Positions 35,101-45,840 of a stretch of DNA of 64,000 nt are shown one piece after another. The notes beneath the pieces were generated by a model. The model was not told the DNA's origin, searched no databases, and was given only the letters and a program-made list of their open reading frames with translations. Positions within the stretch are counted from its first letter, which is position 1. Every line of letters begins with the position of its first letter. A program made the position numbers and the translations under genes. This stretch comes from Galeruca laticollis (Eukaryota > Arthropoda > Insecta > Coleoptera > Chrysomelidae), in the NCBI GenBank assembly GCA_963921935.1, contig OY998175.1, positions 162,810,809-162,874,808 of the forward strand. The letters run 5' to 3'.

Positions 35101-38091
35101 ACGGATGGGCACGCTCAAATTAAGAAAAAGCTAACAATTTTGCTGACCACCTGTCGCATGTTTTCGAGCCCCCAGACGCAGTGCTTGGTCATGCCCACAA
35201 CGTTAAAGGAAGCGTATTAGGACCATTCCTCTATCTGCTGTACACTAATGACCTGCCTGAAACAGCTGGCATAACGATAGCTATCTTTGCGGATAATGTC
35301 GCCATTATCTCTGTAGATAGTGATCGAGTTACCTCCTCAATAAATATGCAAACTCATCTGAACCATTTAAACACCTGGCATAAAAAATGGAGAATTAAAA
35401 TCATTCAATCCAAATCCGTCCAGGTGTCGTTCACTACCTGTCACAACAACTGCCCACCAGTCACGATTGATGGAGTCCCAATACCAGTCAAAAGTGATGT
35501 GAGATATCTAGGCCTGCACCTAGATCGAAAATTAACCTGGGAGAAGCATATACAAACAAAACGAAGACACCTAGACATCAAATTTAAGCAAATGTAATGG
35601 CTAATAGGCGGAAAATCCAAACTATCAACCAAAAACAAGCTGCTGCTATACAAAGTCATGCTAAAACATATATGGACATATGATGTGCAACTGTGGGGCT
35701 GTACAAAACCCACTAGAATAAAAACAATACAAACATTTCAGTCGAAAACACTGCGATCCATTGTTAATTCTCCCGGGTACATTAGCAACCAAACTCTCCA
35801 TGATGACCTTCAAATCCCGTATGTCACAGAAGTAATAAGAAAAGTTTCCTATAATTACCAGATGCGACTAACTGGCCACCCAAACGACTTAATAGAAAAT
35901 ATATACAGGGACGGACCAATTAACCGAAGATATAAAAACACAACTCACTAGTGACTTATAGGTCACTTCAAATTCCTAAATTCACCATTGTTGTGGGCTT
36001 AATAACTCACGGTGTTGGATAAAAAAATAAAAAATGTGTCTTAATGAAGTTCATTGTAATACAGATTTTCATTACGATACAGATTTTTATGCCAATGGAA
36101 TCAAGTTACTTTTTAGTAAAGTGATACTGAATTTAACAACTGTCAGATGATTTTGATTTTCAAAAGTACCTACCTACATCTAAAATTAATTAAATTGAAT
36201 TTTATTATGGTAACTGTAGTATATGGCGACGTGTCCCGTATACATATATTAACCACATCTCGTAGGCATAACGACGATCGTAAACAAGTCACCTGAAAGT
36301 CAGTCGGGATTATACCCTTGACGAGAACGGTCACATTAACTATCACATACTTACGTACGTATAAAATACACACATACATACTTGGTCTAATACCTATTTT
36401 GGTCCCCACCTAATGTTTTAGTACGCGCAGTACTCTGAATGCTATCAATATTTTGTTTATGTTTACCAACACCACTTACACACTATATTCTATATTGATG
36501 CTAGCGCACCAACTGAATAGTGAACGGCCCTTATCGCTTGTGGACACGTGCGTGTTTGAAAAAACTGCTATCTCAAAATATATATATATATATATATATA
36601 TATTGTAATGTATTTATATTTTATATTATAGTTGCCCCACGTTGAGCTGACAAATTATTATATATCTCTATATCGTTATTTGTAATTTTTTATAGTTTTA
36701 ATAGTTATATTTTAATGGATATAAGAATATGACAATATGAAATATTATTCGTCAACGTCTTCACAATCTGTGATTGTAGCGACACTATTGCAAAACACAC
36801 CTTTAGCAGTGTATGTAACCTAATTTAATTTTGACAGTAGTTGTCAAACAATGCCCGGCTAAGATGAATATTAATTTTTGTATTTTGAAAGATAAATTTA
36901 TTCACAATCGACTTAATCACTCTTGTCTCAGGGTGGGATAAAAATTTTTTAAATGATAATAATTCAAAATTTATAATTTTCACGTCTTCTCCAAATTAAA
37001 TATTACTCTATGTTCAAAATCTCGAGTAACTGTTTATTCAATATAATAAAAGGCACTTGAATTATCTTATGACATTTATGATTTTACTGTCACTGGAAAT
37101 TAACCAAATGTCACTGATTAGATCAAAATTTCTATAGAATGCAAAATGTTAAATACAATGAAAATAGATACGGAATGAGTACCACAGTGAGTTGGAATCA
37201 AAATTATATATTATACTATCAGATAACAAAATTACAAAAATAATTGTTGTTTCCCAAAAATATCATAAAAGAAACAAAGATAGTATTTTCTACCAACCTT
37301 AATATTAGAACAACCTATGTTAGAAATCAACTAATTAAATATTTTAATCAAAAGTTCAACTCGTTTAATTTACACTTGACGTGTATCAATGTCAAATAAC
37401 GCAAATTTCCGTTCAAATTGTCTATTCAAAAAATTTCTTCACTTGACGTAAAATCTTATATGTGTAACGTTAATTTTGGTTTAGTTCAAATTATCATATA
37501 GATGCATCTATTTTTGAAATGTATTTGAAAAGGCCTGTTAATTCTCGAGAAATAATTTAAAAACTGTACTGGACTCCCCAACTAGGAACAGGAAAACTCG
37601 TACGTACTCTAAACGTATTTAGAATTCTGCAAACTTTCTAAATATATAATTTAGAAACTGGAACCACTTACACTTTATACGATGCAATTCTTCTACGAAT
37701 TATGCACGCACTGGCTTTATAATGTATGGCTTTATGATCTAATTGTATAGGTATACAATTTCTACTATATTCTCAAAAAACTTGAGACAACTCTTATTAC
37801 GATGTTGTCTCGTGGGGATTTCAAATTCAACTAATTAAATTTTTTCTAAATAAATAAATCTCTTCTCCTGTGGTTACGAAAAATTCTTTTTTAAAAAAAA
37901 ATACTAATTTATGTTTTCCTATAACAAAGAGAGATTTGAATTCTTTTATTATAATTGTAATTCTGTTAGCAGAGACATCTGTATTTTAAAATTTCAAATA
38001 TATTTTCCAAATCGTAATATAATCTATCTATCATTAGATATATTCTGCATAAATGTCATCAGAAATTAAAATATCAAATTTGATTTGTATA

Positions 38092-38158
<67 letters not shown>

Positions 38159-38695
38159 ATATTAAATCATTAAATCTCTTGAGTTCAGGGCTAAAGATTT
38201 TTATGTAATTTATTATTTTGTTTTATATATTTTCATAAAGAATTATTACTATTTTATTTATCTTCTTTTCTTCCACAATCTGGTTTCTTTCGTTTAAATA
38301 TCTTTTTAAATAATGCTTTCAGGTATATTATATTATTCTATAGCCTTTGATTTTTTATCTATTTTAATTAGTTATCTTCTGTTTCTTTACTTATCTTTCA
38401 AATCCTCTCAAACTACTTCTTCACTTTTATTTAACTTCTTTTTATGCTTTTCTTTTAATTATATGAGGACTATCTTTATATTTTCTTAAATTTTTCTTTG
38501 CATATATCCTCCCTCAACAATATCACACCACATACTCTATTTTTCCAAATCAACAACCATCCTTTTTTCTGTCCGTTGCTATGGACAAAACTCATCATCT
38601 CACTAGATTATTTTTAACAATAACTTACAACCAAATTCAGCTTGAAAACCTCACACACCAACACCTTCAAACCCTTATAGATGTTGTGATGAGTT

Positions 38696-38781
<86 letters not shown>

Positions 38782-41700
38782 CGGTGAAATATGGTGAAAA
38801 TAATAAGTTATTTGAAAATTATATTACTAATTCTTGTTAATAAAACGAGATATAAGGTAGTGCTAATTGTCTGGTGTTATGTTTAAGATGTATTTAATAA
38901 TTATGAAATTATTAAATATATTTTATTGATTGTTAGTTGAAGTTATAATATTAAATGAATATATCGTCTAATAAGCATTGACTAGACTATGACAGTATTC
39001 AAATCAAAGGATAAGCCGAAACGTTAAATTTCGTACTATATCTCTTACGTGAATTATACCACATTTGGCGTCGAGGAAAACACACAGTGAAATAAACGAA
39101 AACGAATGAAAAAATACAAGTGTCAGTAATGACAATAACTCCCAGGCGTACAAAAGTTTTAAATTTGAGGATTTACAACCAGAAAAAGAACAGTGGAATT
39201 ATTATCTACAGCGTTTTGATTTGGAGTTGGAAATGCACGGATTAATGGACGAAAACAAAGCACTGAGACGAAATTTGCTGTTATCAAAGGTATGTGCAAA
39301 CGTCTTTAAAATTTTATTTGACCATTTTAAACCTGAAAAATGAATCACAAAGACTTACGTCGGCCTTATTTCAGCGCATAATAAATTTTATGGAAAAAAA
39401 ATTATATTTTTGCTGAAAGAATAAACTTTTCGGGATATTTTAGAAAATAACATGAAAGTGAACTATAAATCGATTGCGTGCGTTAGCCGGAGACTAGATT
39501 TGGTAGTGGCTTAAAGGAACGAATGCGGAATTAGTTACTTTTCGGCATAAACAATCGAGAGTGGCAAAAAAAAGTTTCCAAAAACATTCGACAAATAATG
39601 TTAATTTCGAAGAAATAGATGCAACATCTCTTATTTTAGAATAAGCGTGCATCCAGTCGAAACAGTTTACAAAGCATTAAAAAGATAGACGATAATTATG
39701 TGAACCGTGTACACAAACGCTAAAATTTTGAACAAAAATTTAAAAGCGAAAACATTTGTCCAAAAATAACAAAAATAAAGTTTTTGACTTAAATCCCCAA
39801 ACCGACTGTCTTTTGCGGTGATTGTAAGCACAGGCTAAAACATTGTCCAGAGTACGGAAAAGTTTGCAGCAATTGCGGAGAAAAAAATTATTTCGTTCGT
39901 GTCAATATAATTTCGGGACACGCTGTGATAAAACAATATGCGTAATCAATTACATATGAGGAACGTTCAAAACATACTACGCGCTATGTTCATGACGATG
40001 GGGAGATTGAACAGTCTTCTTCTTCTTCCGAATGTGAGAGTGAAACGGAATCGGACGACGAAATCGAAATACGAAACCCTCGAAAAGTCGAATTCGCTAG
40101 CCAAGTACTTTTGCCGGTCTGCATAAACAAAACAAATATCGAAATGTTATATGATTCTTGCTCAGTATACGCGGTTGTCTCGCAAAGACAGCGTGGGAAC
40201 AAATTGGAAAACCCAGTTTATTTAGAGCCGCTGATTTACTCGCTTACGGTGACAAAACAATGAAGACTTTGGGGAAAACCTTAGTGACTGTTAAAGTTTT
40301 TAATAACAAACTAAATTTACCGCTTTACGTTACCAAAGAAGACGATGTTACACTTTTCGGTTTAGATTAGTGTCTAACTTTTAAATTACCACCCCCTCCC
40401 CCCACGGTGCAAAATTCGTCATCTAAAACAGATGAGTGCGGTTCCCTACGAAATTGAAATACCTAGTTGATAAATTGCAAACAGAATTTCTAGGCGCTAT
40501 ACAAGGGCATCAAGCAAAAATACATATTAAAAATGACGTTATACCAAAAGCTTTTCGCCCTCGAAGCATTCCATTAGCGTTGCAACACCAAGTAGCCGCA
40601 GAATTGAAAAGACTGGTCGCGGAGGGCATTCTAGAGCCAGTGGACACAACCATTACCCTTTTATTTCGTGGGCCTCTCCTATCATGGTAGCGTTAAAGTC
40701 AAGTGGAAAATTAAGATCATGTGCAGATTTTAAAGTTACCATAAACAAACATGTTCAAATCGACGACTACTCCCTACCACGTTTCGAAGACATAACCTCA
40801 AAAGTTTCGGAGGGGGGAATTTCTCAAAACTTGACTTGAAGGACTGCCGAAAATATTAGTCATCTCCACACCAAAGGGGTATTTCACTTACAAACGCCTA
40901 GCTTTTGGAATAAGCTTCGTCCCATCTCTTTTTTAACGTACGATGGATCAGATACTTTCCGGTTTAGAAGGAGCTGTATGTTTTCTCTACCTTAATAGCA
41001 GCCCCGGATTTTTCCACAAACATGGATCGGCTTAGACTGGTTTTACACCGGTTTCAAGTAGCTGTAATCAAGACTCAAGAATCAAAATTTAACTGGCTGA
41101 AAAATAACATCATATACTTGGGCCACCGAATTTATGAAGACTGAACTGAAGACCGCATTGAAGCAATAAAAGAATGCCTATAACAAGAAACACAACCCAG
41201 CTGAGATCGTTTCTTGGAATAATCCCTTATTACGGAGGATTCATAGAAAACCTCCATGTAATACGTGTTCCGCTCTATCGACATTTAAAGAAAAATACAA
41301 ACTGTAACTGGACGAGAAAGGACACAGAATTATTCTTCAAATTAAAGAATGATTTTACTTCAAATGACACCTTGATTCATTATGATTCAGCCATACCCCT
41401 GGTAGTTTCAAGCGATGCCAGCGACATCGGGACGGTAGCAGTACTATCACACAAAATTTATGATCGTATACCAAAACCTATAGCATTTGCCTCCCACTCT
41501 TTTAGCGACGTATATAAACGATATTCAACTATCGACAAAGAAGTCTTGGGATTAGGCTATGCAGTTACGAAGTTTCATCAGTATCTACGTATATGGCAGA
41601 CGATTCACTTTGCTCACTGACCATAAACCCCTTGAACACATATTTGGGGAAATTCGCCAAACCTCGAAAATAGCCATGACATCAAATAGCTACAACTTTG

Positions 41701-44700
41701 ATGGTAGAATATAGACCAGGAAAAGAAAACTACCCAGCTGGCTCTTTATCGAGACTCCCTCTAAGCATTAATAAGCAAATGACATTAGGTAGCAATATGC
41801 GGCTATTACATTTACGAATAACAAATTTACATTGACAACAGGCACATTGCAAACGGAAAAAAAAGACAGAGCTCTCCCTCAAGTTATCAGATGTGAAGAC
41901 ATCTTGACTCGATAAAAGATACTTAGATCATTCCTTACTTACTTTTTACGAAAAACGAAACGAACTCTCCTTCGAGGAAGACGTTCTATTGTGGAAAGGC
42001 CGCATTTGTATTTCGACTTCTTTCCATCCTGAAGTATTGGCCATGCTGGATGACGGTCACCCAGGAATAACTACGATGCAGTCGTTAGCAAAACTGCACG
42101 TTTATTGAGCAAATATCAATTCTGGTATTGTCCAGGCCACTGGAAAGTGCAATTTCTGTCAGCAATTCAGACAAAATGGTCACAACTCCCCCCATCATCA
42201 GAACCATGGTGCTGCTTACATTTAGGCTTCACTGGACATTTCGAAGGAAATATGTGGATGATACTCATATACTATTAGCCCTATTGGCTAGAAATAATAC
42301 CAATAAAGAATATAACTTCTACCAGCACCATAGACTCCTTGCGTGGGAAAATTTCTGTAGTGAAAATGGAATAAGAGATGTAAAAATAACACTCTACCGT
42401 CCAAAATTCAATGGATTAGCGGAACGTACTGTCCAAACGTTCAAAGACAGATTGCGCGCAAGCGATCAAACACTAGATCAATCTCAAAGCCCCCAGAGTT
42501 TTTTTTGCTACAGAAACACTATCAGGAGGTCCTAAAAGAAAAAAAAACCGTCAAATGATGTTTGGACGCCACCATGGAAGTGAATGAAAACTCAGCGCAT
42601 CAGAAGTGAAATAGAATCAAGAGTAAGAGAACGAACAGGTGCCTTAATCAGTCAAACAGCTATCAGAAAAATTCATTTCAGAATGTTAACTTGCAAGAAT
42701 TAGGAATATCCGGAAAATGTTTACGGTGTGGGCGAAGAAATCATAAATCACAAGATTGTTCGATAGGAAATAAACTCATCTACAATCTTTGTAAGAAGAA
42801 AGACCATGTAGCATCAGTATGTATAACTAGTTTACTGAAGAAGAATCCTCCTAATGTTCATAACTTAGAATGTCAATCAGATTCCTCCGAAGAATTTTCT
42901 ATAAAGCAAATTATAGACATATTCACGGAAACTTCTGTTAATCTGTATGAATCAAAGATGTTACTCCAGCTGAATATCAATGGAATATTTTTGATATCAG
43001 ATTCAATACCTAGCAATAATTCGAGGCAAATGCTTACATTTTCAAAATAGCAATATGGTAGCATGTAGTTCTTTTAGTATATCAGCTTGAGGTTTTTTCG
43101 AAATTACGACTCTGTGTTCTCGAAATAAAATCCCGTCTTAAAGAGTAAACTCTAAATTTTGATAGGTATCGTCATAGACAGATTTTTTGGTTTTGGAAAG
43201 CTTAGGGTCTACATCAGCTTCGATCCCAATTTCTCGGGATAATACTGTATTTGTAGAAATTTCTTTCGCCGTTATGAAATTCACTTTGTATATATCATCT
43301 ACTCTATCTTCTTTCTGATCGATTTTGAGAGGATTTCTGGAAAAAAAATCTGCGTTAACATGTTCTGTTGATCTCCATACTCTATTTCATAATCAAATCC
43401 AGAGAGAAATTGTGGATATTGTAGCCGTTAATGTTGGTCATTGTTTTGATTACTTGAAAATTGTTGTCAATGGCTTATAGTCCACGATGGAGGTAAATTT
43501 TCTGCCATAAATATATTGAAAAAGTTTTTTGCAGTAGCTGTAGCCTCCTTATCTAGTTGGCATGATTTCGTTTAGCTTTTGTAAAAGATCTAGAAATGAA
43601 ACCTTGCATTCTTCAATGATTGATCCTGGGACTAATATGTCATCAAAATAGAGGGTGGTGCCTCTAGTCAATGACTTTATGAAATTCGTTTGGTGCCGTC
43701 TTGATACCAAAAAACAATATTTTTGCGAGGTAGGACCCTCGATATCCAGTAACCACGACCAGGCTGAACGTTACTGTCAGACGTTAAAAGCTAAATTGAA
43801 GTGTATGCTACAAGAACCTGGTACATTACATGAAAAATTACACTCATTTCTATTCAGATACCGGGTTACGCCATTATCTTGTGGAAAATTCAAGGAGCGC
43901 CAGAGAAAACCAAAGATGAACGACAACCCAAATTTAACAAGTTTTATAGACCAAGAGATAGAGTTCAATTACGGAATTATTCTGGATCAAATTTGTGGAA
44001 ATGCGGCAACATTATCAAGAAACTTGGAAGACTACATTATTTGGTAGTGTTGGATGATGGTTATGTTATTAAACGTCATTTTGATCAACTGAGATTGTGT
44101 CAAGCTGCCAAAGAGAGGAAACTTGATAGTTCATTATCTGCCACTGATCACTTGAATAATCAACAAAGTAGCATTAGTTTCTCAAACGAACAATCCACCA
44201 GTCGAATGATCAAGGAACGATGATGCACTAAATGAAATGCCAAGTACCAGCACATAGACAAAAGATGAATCTGGAGGGTTTCCTGCTGCTCATGAACTGT
44301 GACGTTCTACAAGAATAAGAGAACCAGTTGAACGTTTGAATTTATGAATGTTGGGTTTATTCAGTGAATTTATTATTGTTATTGTTTTTTATGCAGTCGA
44401 TTTCAAGCTGCGGAAAAACTGTTATATACTAGTATTATATGTACACCCTGTTAATCGGAAAATTCTGACAGTGTCAAATAAATATTGAAGTCACATCAAA
44501 GTCTCTCCTTAAATTGAAAATAAAATATTACTCCTTTTACACCACTTTTTTCTTTTTAATCACTGTATCCGGTAATTACTTTTAGGCGTCCTTTGACTTC
44601 CACGGAAATAAATCTAAACTTGCATTCTAGGCTTGTTCAGGAATAAACTCGATCTCATAAATCCTTTTCATCTTGTCCATTTTTCAAAAATTAATTTCTA

Positions 44701-45214
44701 GAAATGTCTCGATGAACAATCGAAATATGACGTCAAACTTCGGTGCTTCCGATTCTAAATGACTGTGATTGTGGATAAAACGTTGTATTGCATGCTGTTT
44801 TAAATGCATTTGATTCACTTAAGAAAATTAAAAACAAGCTCTCGTGTTAAACATTCTTGATTGCTTAACATTATAAAACACGTATACAATAAATAACTAT
44901 AAATACTACAAGGAGGGATTTATATTTTTCATGACTACCAATAAACAAAGAAAAAACTCCAATTTTCCGTTGTAAATTTAACAATAGCCCATATAACATT
45001 AAAAAGAAATAACTTACTGAGGTCCTGGCGCAGGAGGTCCGTAATTATAAGGTGGAGCGTACTCGTTGGTCTGAAAATCCCTGTTAATATCCTTTTTCGT
45101 TACGGCTTCGTCTAATTTCTCATTTTGCAATTCCTTATAAGCGTTAACGTAGGAATCAGCATAGGTAAATTCGAAAACACAAAAAACACCGAAAAAAATC
45201 ACAAAAGCCTTCAT
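31991..45214 (-). CDS. Secreted or membrane Pro-rich YGPP protein, three-exon host gene
   Basis: Three minus-strand exons, 45214-45018, 33298-32940 and 32100-31991, join in phase to a 666-nt coding sequence of 221 residues. Donors are TCA/GTAAGT and ATAG/GTGAGA; acceptors are tttgtttttag and tttttttttttag. The protein has a signal peptide (residues 1-19, ending TYA), a polar segment, Pro-rich repeats with four YGPP motifs (about 57-105, including nine consecutive prolines), an amphipathic Lys/Leu stretch (KLDLFTIGKLLLKLVLFKK, 128-146) and a membrane-length hydrophobic segment (FVSWVALLCLLFIIP, 147-161), followed by a Gly/Ser linker and a polar tail. I do not recognise a named family. The layout suggests an insect cuticle- or surface-associated protein, which is an inference. 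Intron 1 is 11.7 kb and full of retroelements; intron 2 is 839 bp. Confidence 0.85.
32101..32939 (-). other. Intron 2 of the YGPP gene
   Basis: 839 bp, AT-rich, with GT...AG ends. No coding sequence inside is recognised. Confidence 0.8.
32940..33298 (-). CDS. YGPP gene, exon 2 (Pro-rich and hydrophobic segment)
   Basis: Opens after acceptor AG at 33299-33300 with the base completing Gln66, then YGASYPPASVYGPP. Ends with the first base of codon 186 before donor GTGAGA at 32939. Reading on past the donor would add only a dozen residues before a stop. Confidence 0.85.
33716..34042 (+). pseudogene. LINE ORF1 (gag-like), C-terminal part
   Basis: Charged, low-complexity segment ending PEEFKNMFSQLINQNIMSLN followed by a short tail and TGA. 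It is placed immediately before the ORF2 start (ATGGCTACTAGAATC at 34042), which supports its assignment as the end of ORF1. No zinc knuckle is retained. Confidence 0.55.
34042..34877 (+). pseudogene. LINE ORF2, endonuclease domain
   Basis: Reads NANGLANHKKEVITF, then FSIPYYSTYHTTHPDGT, HGGTAVIIRN, VYSPPRHI and FIAGVDWNAKH. The last is the GGD(Y/F)NAKH catalytic region of Jockey-type AP endonucleases, here GVDWNAKH. It continues to WPSNPRKLPDLLDFYI. Several frameshifts occur (near 34080, 34140 and 34330). Confidence 0.75.
35181..35951 (+). pseudogene. LINE ORF2, reverse transcriptase C-terminal part
   Basis: GSVLGPFLYLLYTNDLPE and FADNVAIIS correspond to reverse transcriptase motifs before and at the catalytic box. 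The usual FADD is FADN here, so the second Asp is lost. DVRYLGLHLDRKLTWEKHI and the end LWGCTKPTRIKTIQTFQSK are typical of Jockey elements. A jump at about 35180 from the linker directly to the GSVLGP motif shows deletion of the fingers region. Confidence 0.8.
35952..36578. other. LINE 3' tail and unassigned DNA
   Basis: The LINE 3' region ends in an A-rich stretch near 36035. The rest has no recognised feature. Confidence 0.35.
36579..36604. repeat. (TA)n microsatellite
   Basis: Uninterrupted TA dinucleotides, next to the minus-strand PBS-like motif at 36631-36652. Confidence 0.95.
36631..36652 (-). promoter_or_regulatory. LTR-retrotransposon primer-binding-site-like motif
   Basis: The minus strand reads TGTCAGCTCAACGTGGGGCA, close to the common gypsy PBS form TGGCGCCCAACGTGGGGC. 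It implies a long LTR to its right (plus coordinates above 36653) on the minus strand. Confidence 0.45.
36950..38100 (+). repeat. Left copy of a 1.15-kb inverted repeat pair (likely LTR)
   Basis: Its reverse complement occurs at about 50990-52140, with blocks such as GAGTAACTGTTTATTCAATA and AATTATGCACGCACTGGCTT shared. It lies beside the PBS-like motif at 36631-36652, suggesting LTR sequence of a minus-strand gypsy element. Confidence 0.7.
38095..38153. repeat. (AT)n microsatellite
   Basis: About 58 bp of AT dinucleotides at the edge of the inverted-repeat copy. Confidence 0.95.
38682..39063 (+). repeat. Candidate 5' LTR of a gypsy element, with internal (TA)n
   Basis: Ends ...TTATACCACA two bases before a PBS-like TGGCGTCGAGG (39066-39076). 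A TG start at 38682 is a guess. An 80-bp TA tract (38699-38778) lies inside. The matching 3' LTR is not seen. Confidence 0.4.
38699..38778. repeat. (TA)n microsatellite
   Basis: About 80 bp of uninterrupted TA. Confidence 0.95.
39130..42640 (+). pseudogene. Ty3/gypsy gag-pol (K02A2.6-like), degenerate
   Basis: In order on plus, with many frameshifts and stops: capsid-type gag (FKFEDLQPEKEQWNYYLQRF near 39156), a Cys-rich nucleocapsid remnant (CGDCKHRLKHCPEYGKVCSN, about 39820-39880), a protease region where the DSG-type motif reads DSCS (about 40155), reverse transcriptase (RPRSIPLALQHQVAAELKRL at 40558; the following TFKVTINKH-like palm is broken), RNase H (LVVSSDASDIGTVAVLSH at 41400) and integrase (HPEVLAMLDDGHPGITTMQS at 42027 and GLAERTVQTFKDRLRA at 42415). 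The gene order and motifs are those of insect K02A2.6-like gypsy elements. It is clearly inactive and lies inside intron 1 of the YGPP gene. Confidence 0.75.
42691..43050 (+). pseudogene. Second gypsy element: nucleocapsid zinc knuckles and protease start
   Basis: Two Cys motifs are visible: CLRCGRRNHKSQDC (CX2CX4HX4C) and the imperfect NLCKKKDHVASVC. They are followed by a protease-like LQLNINGIFLISDS, in which the expected D(S/T)G is degraded. It is a different family from the element just upstream. Confidence 0.65.
43060..43735 (-). pseudogene. Inverted reverse transcriptase / RNase H segment of the second gypsy element
   Basis: The minus strand reads FGIKTAPNEFHKVID, then FDDILVPGSIIEECK (the catalytic DD box with the typical ILVPG), then KKLFQYIYGRKF.SIVDYKPL (RNase H) and STEHVNADFFSRNP. 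Flanking gag and integrase pieces are on the plus strand, so this block is inverted relative to them. Confidence 0.7.
43740..44340 (+). pseudogene. Integrase C-terminal part of the second gypsy element
   Basis: HDQAERYCQTLKAKLKCML, GTLHEKLHSFLFRYR, then (after a frameshift) DRVQLRNYSGSNLWKCGNI and GRLHYLVVLDDGYVIKRHFD, ending RTRIREPVERLNL and a stop. These are the core end and C-terminal domain of K02A2.6-like integrases. Confidence 0.75.
44349..44544 (+). repeat. Candidate 3' LTR of the second gypsy element
   Basis: Starts TGTTGGGTTTATTCAGTG a few bases after the pol stop and ends ...TTTTACACCA, with AATAAA inside (near 44480). No second copy is present for confirmation. Confidence 0.4.
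44545..45017 (-). other. 5' end of intron 1 of the YGPP gene
   Basis: AT-rich, with no recognised element. Confidence 0.5.
45018..45214 (-). CDS. YGPP gene, exon 1 (signal peptide)
   Basis: Encodes residues 1-65 and two bases of codon 66. MKAFVIFFGVFCVFEFTYA is a textbook signal peptide. The donor GTAAGT starts at 45017. Confidence 0.88.
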
Positions 45215-45394
45215 CTTTTCGATGTGTACCGACTAAAAGGTAGTGCCAAAATAAAATCATTGTTTAAAATATAATATGTGCACTGATTTTTTTACTTTCC
45301 CTTCAGGAACTGTGTTAACGAAATTGATATGCAGAGTTGGTGCGGGAAAAATGCGAACAGGACTGGACAAAAATATTAATGTAGGTGAGATTAT

Positions 45395-45840
45395 AACAAT
45401 CACGTGCCTGTTGTCTACTTTTCATTTTAAGTATTTATTAGGTGATTTTTAATACATTGTTCGATTCGGAATTATACAAGGTGATGCGATTTATAACAGA
45501 CCACTTGAATTGAATGAATCACAGAATGACTTTCAATTTTAATGAATTTGAACGTGTCCCTTTTGTGTACACTTAATTTTAAATATGTGATTTTCTATAC
45601 TTTTGTCGACTTGGAATTACAGAAGGTGTTGCTATTTGTAATAAACCACACGTTATTCAATTAAATGAACTTCAAAATGAAGGGACTTTTAATTTTAACA
45701 AATTCTAACGTGCTCTTGTCTACTTTTAATTTAAGGTACTTATTGCGTGATTTTCTATACTTCGATCAACTTGTAATTAAGCAAGGCATCACTATTATTT
45801 ATAATGTAAGACGTGTTCTTTATTTCAATGAAGCCCTAAT
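45395..45840 (+). repeat. Three-copy tandem repeat (about 150 bp), upstream of the YGPP gene
   Basis: The block ACGTG..C(T)(C/G)TTGTCTACTTTT followed by GTGATTTT(C/T)TA(T/A)AC repeats near 45403, 45551 and 45707, with moderate divergence. It lies 180-630 bp upstream of the YGPP start codon, so it could fall in its promoter region. Confidence 0.55.

Larger units (their letters stand above)
33716..35951 (+). mobile_element. Jockey-clade LINE, truncated and internally deleted
   Basis: A non-LTR retrotransposon inserted in intron 1 of the YGPP gene, in the opposite orientation to it. Order on plus: the end of ORF1 (33716-34042), an apurinic-type endonuclease (34042-34877), a short linker, then the C-terminal part of the reverse transcriptase and the region beyond it (35181-35951). 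The ORF1 start and the N-terminal half of the reverse transcriptase are missing. Stops and frameshifts are frequent. Confidence 0.8.

Noticed and set aside
39011..39032. GCCGAAACG in the candidate LTR as a possible hammerhead remnant
   Set aside because: No adjacent helix II stem or CTGANGA box could be found.
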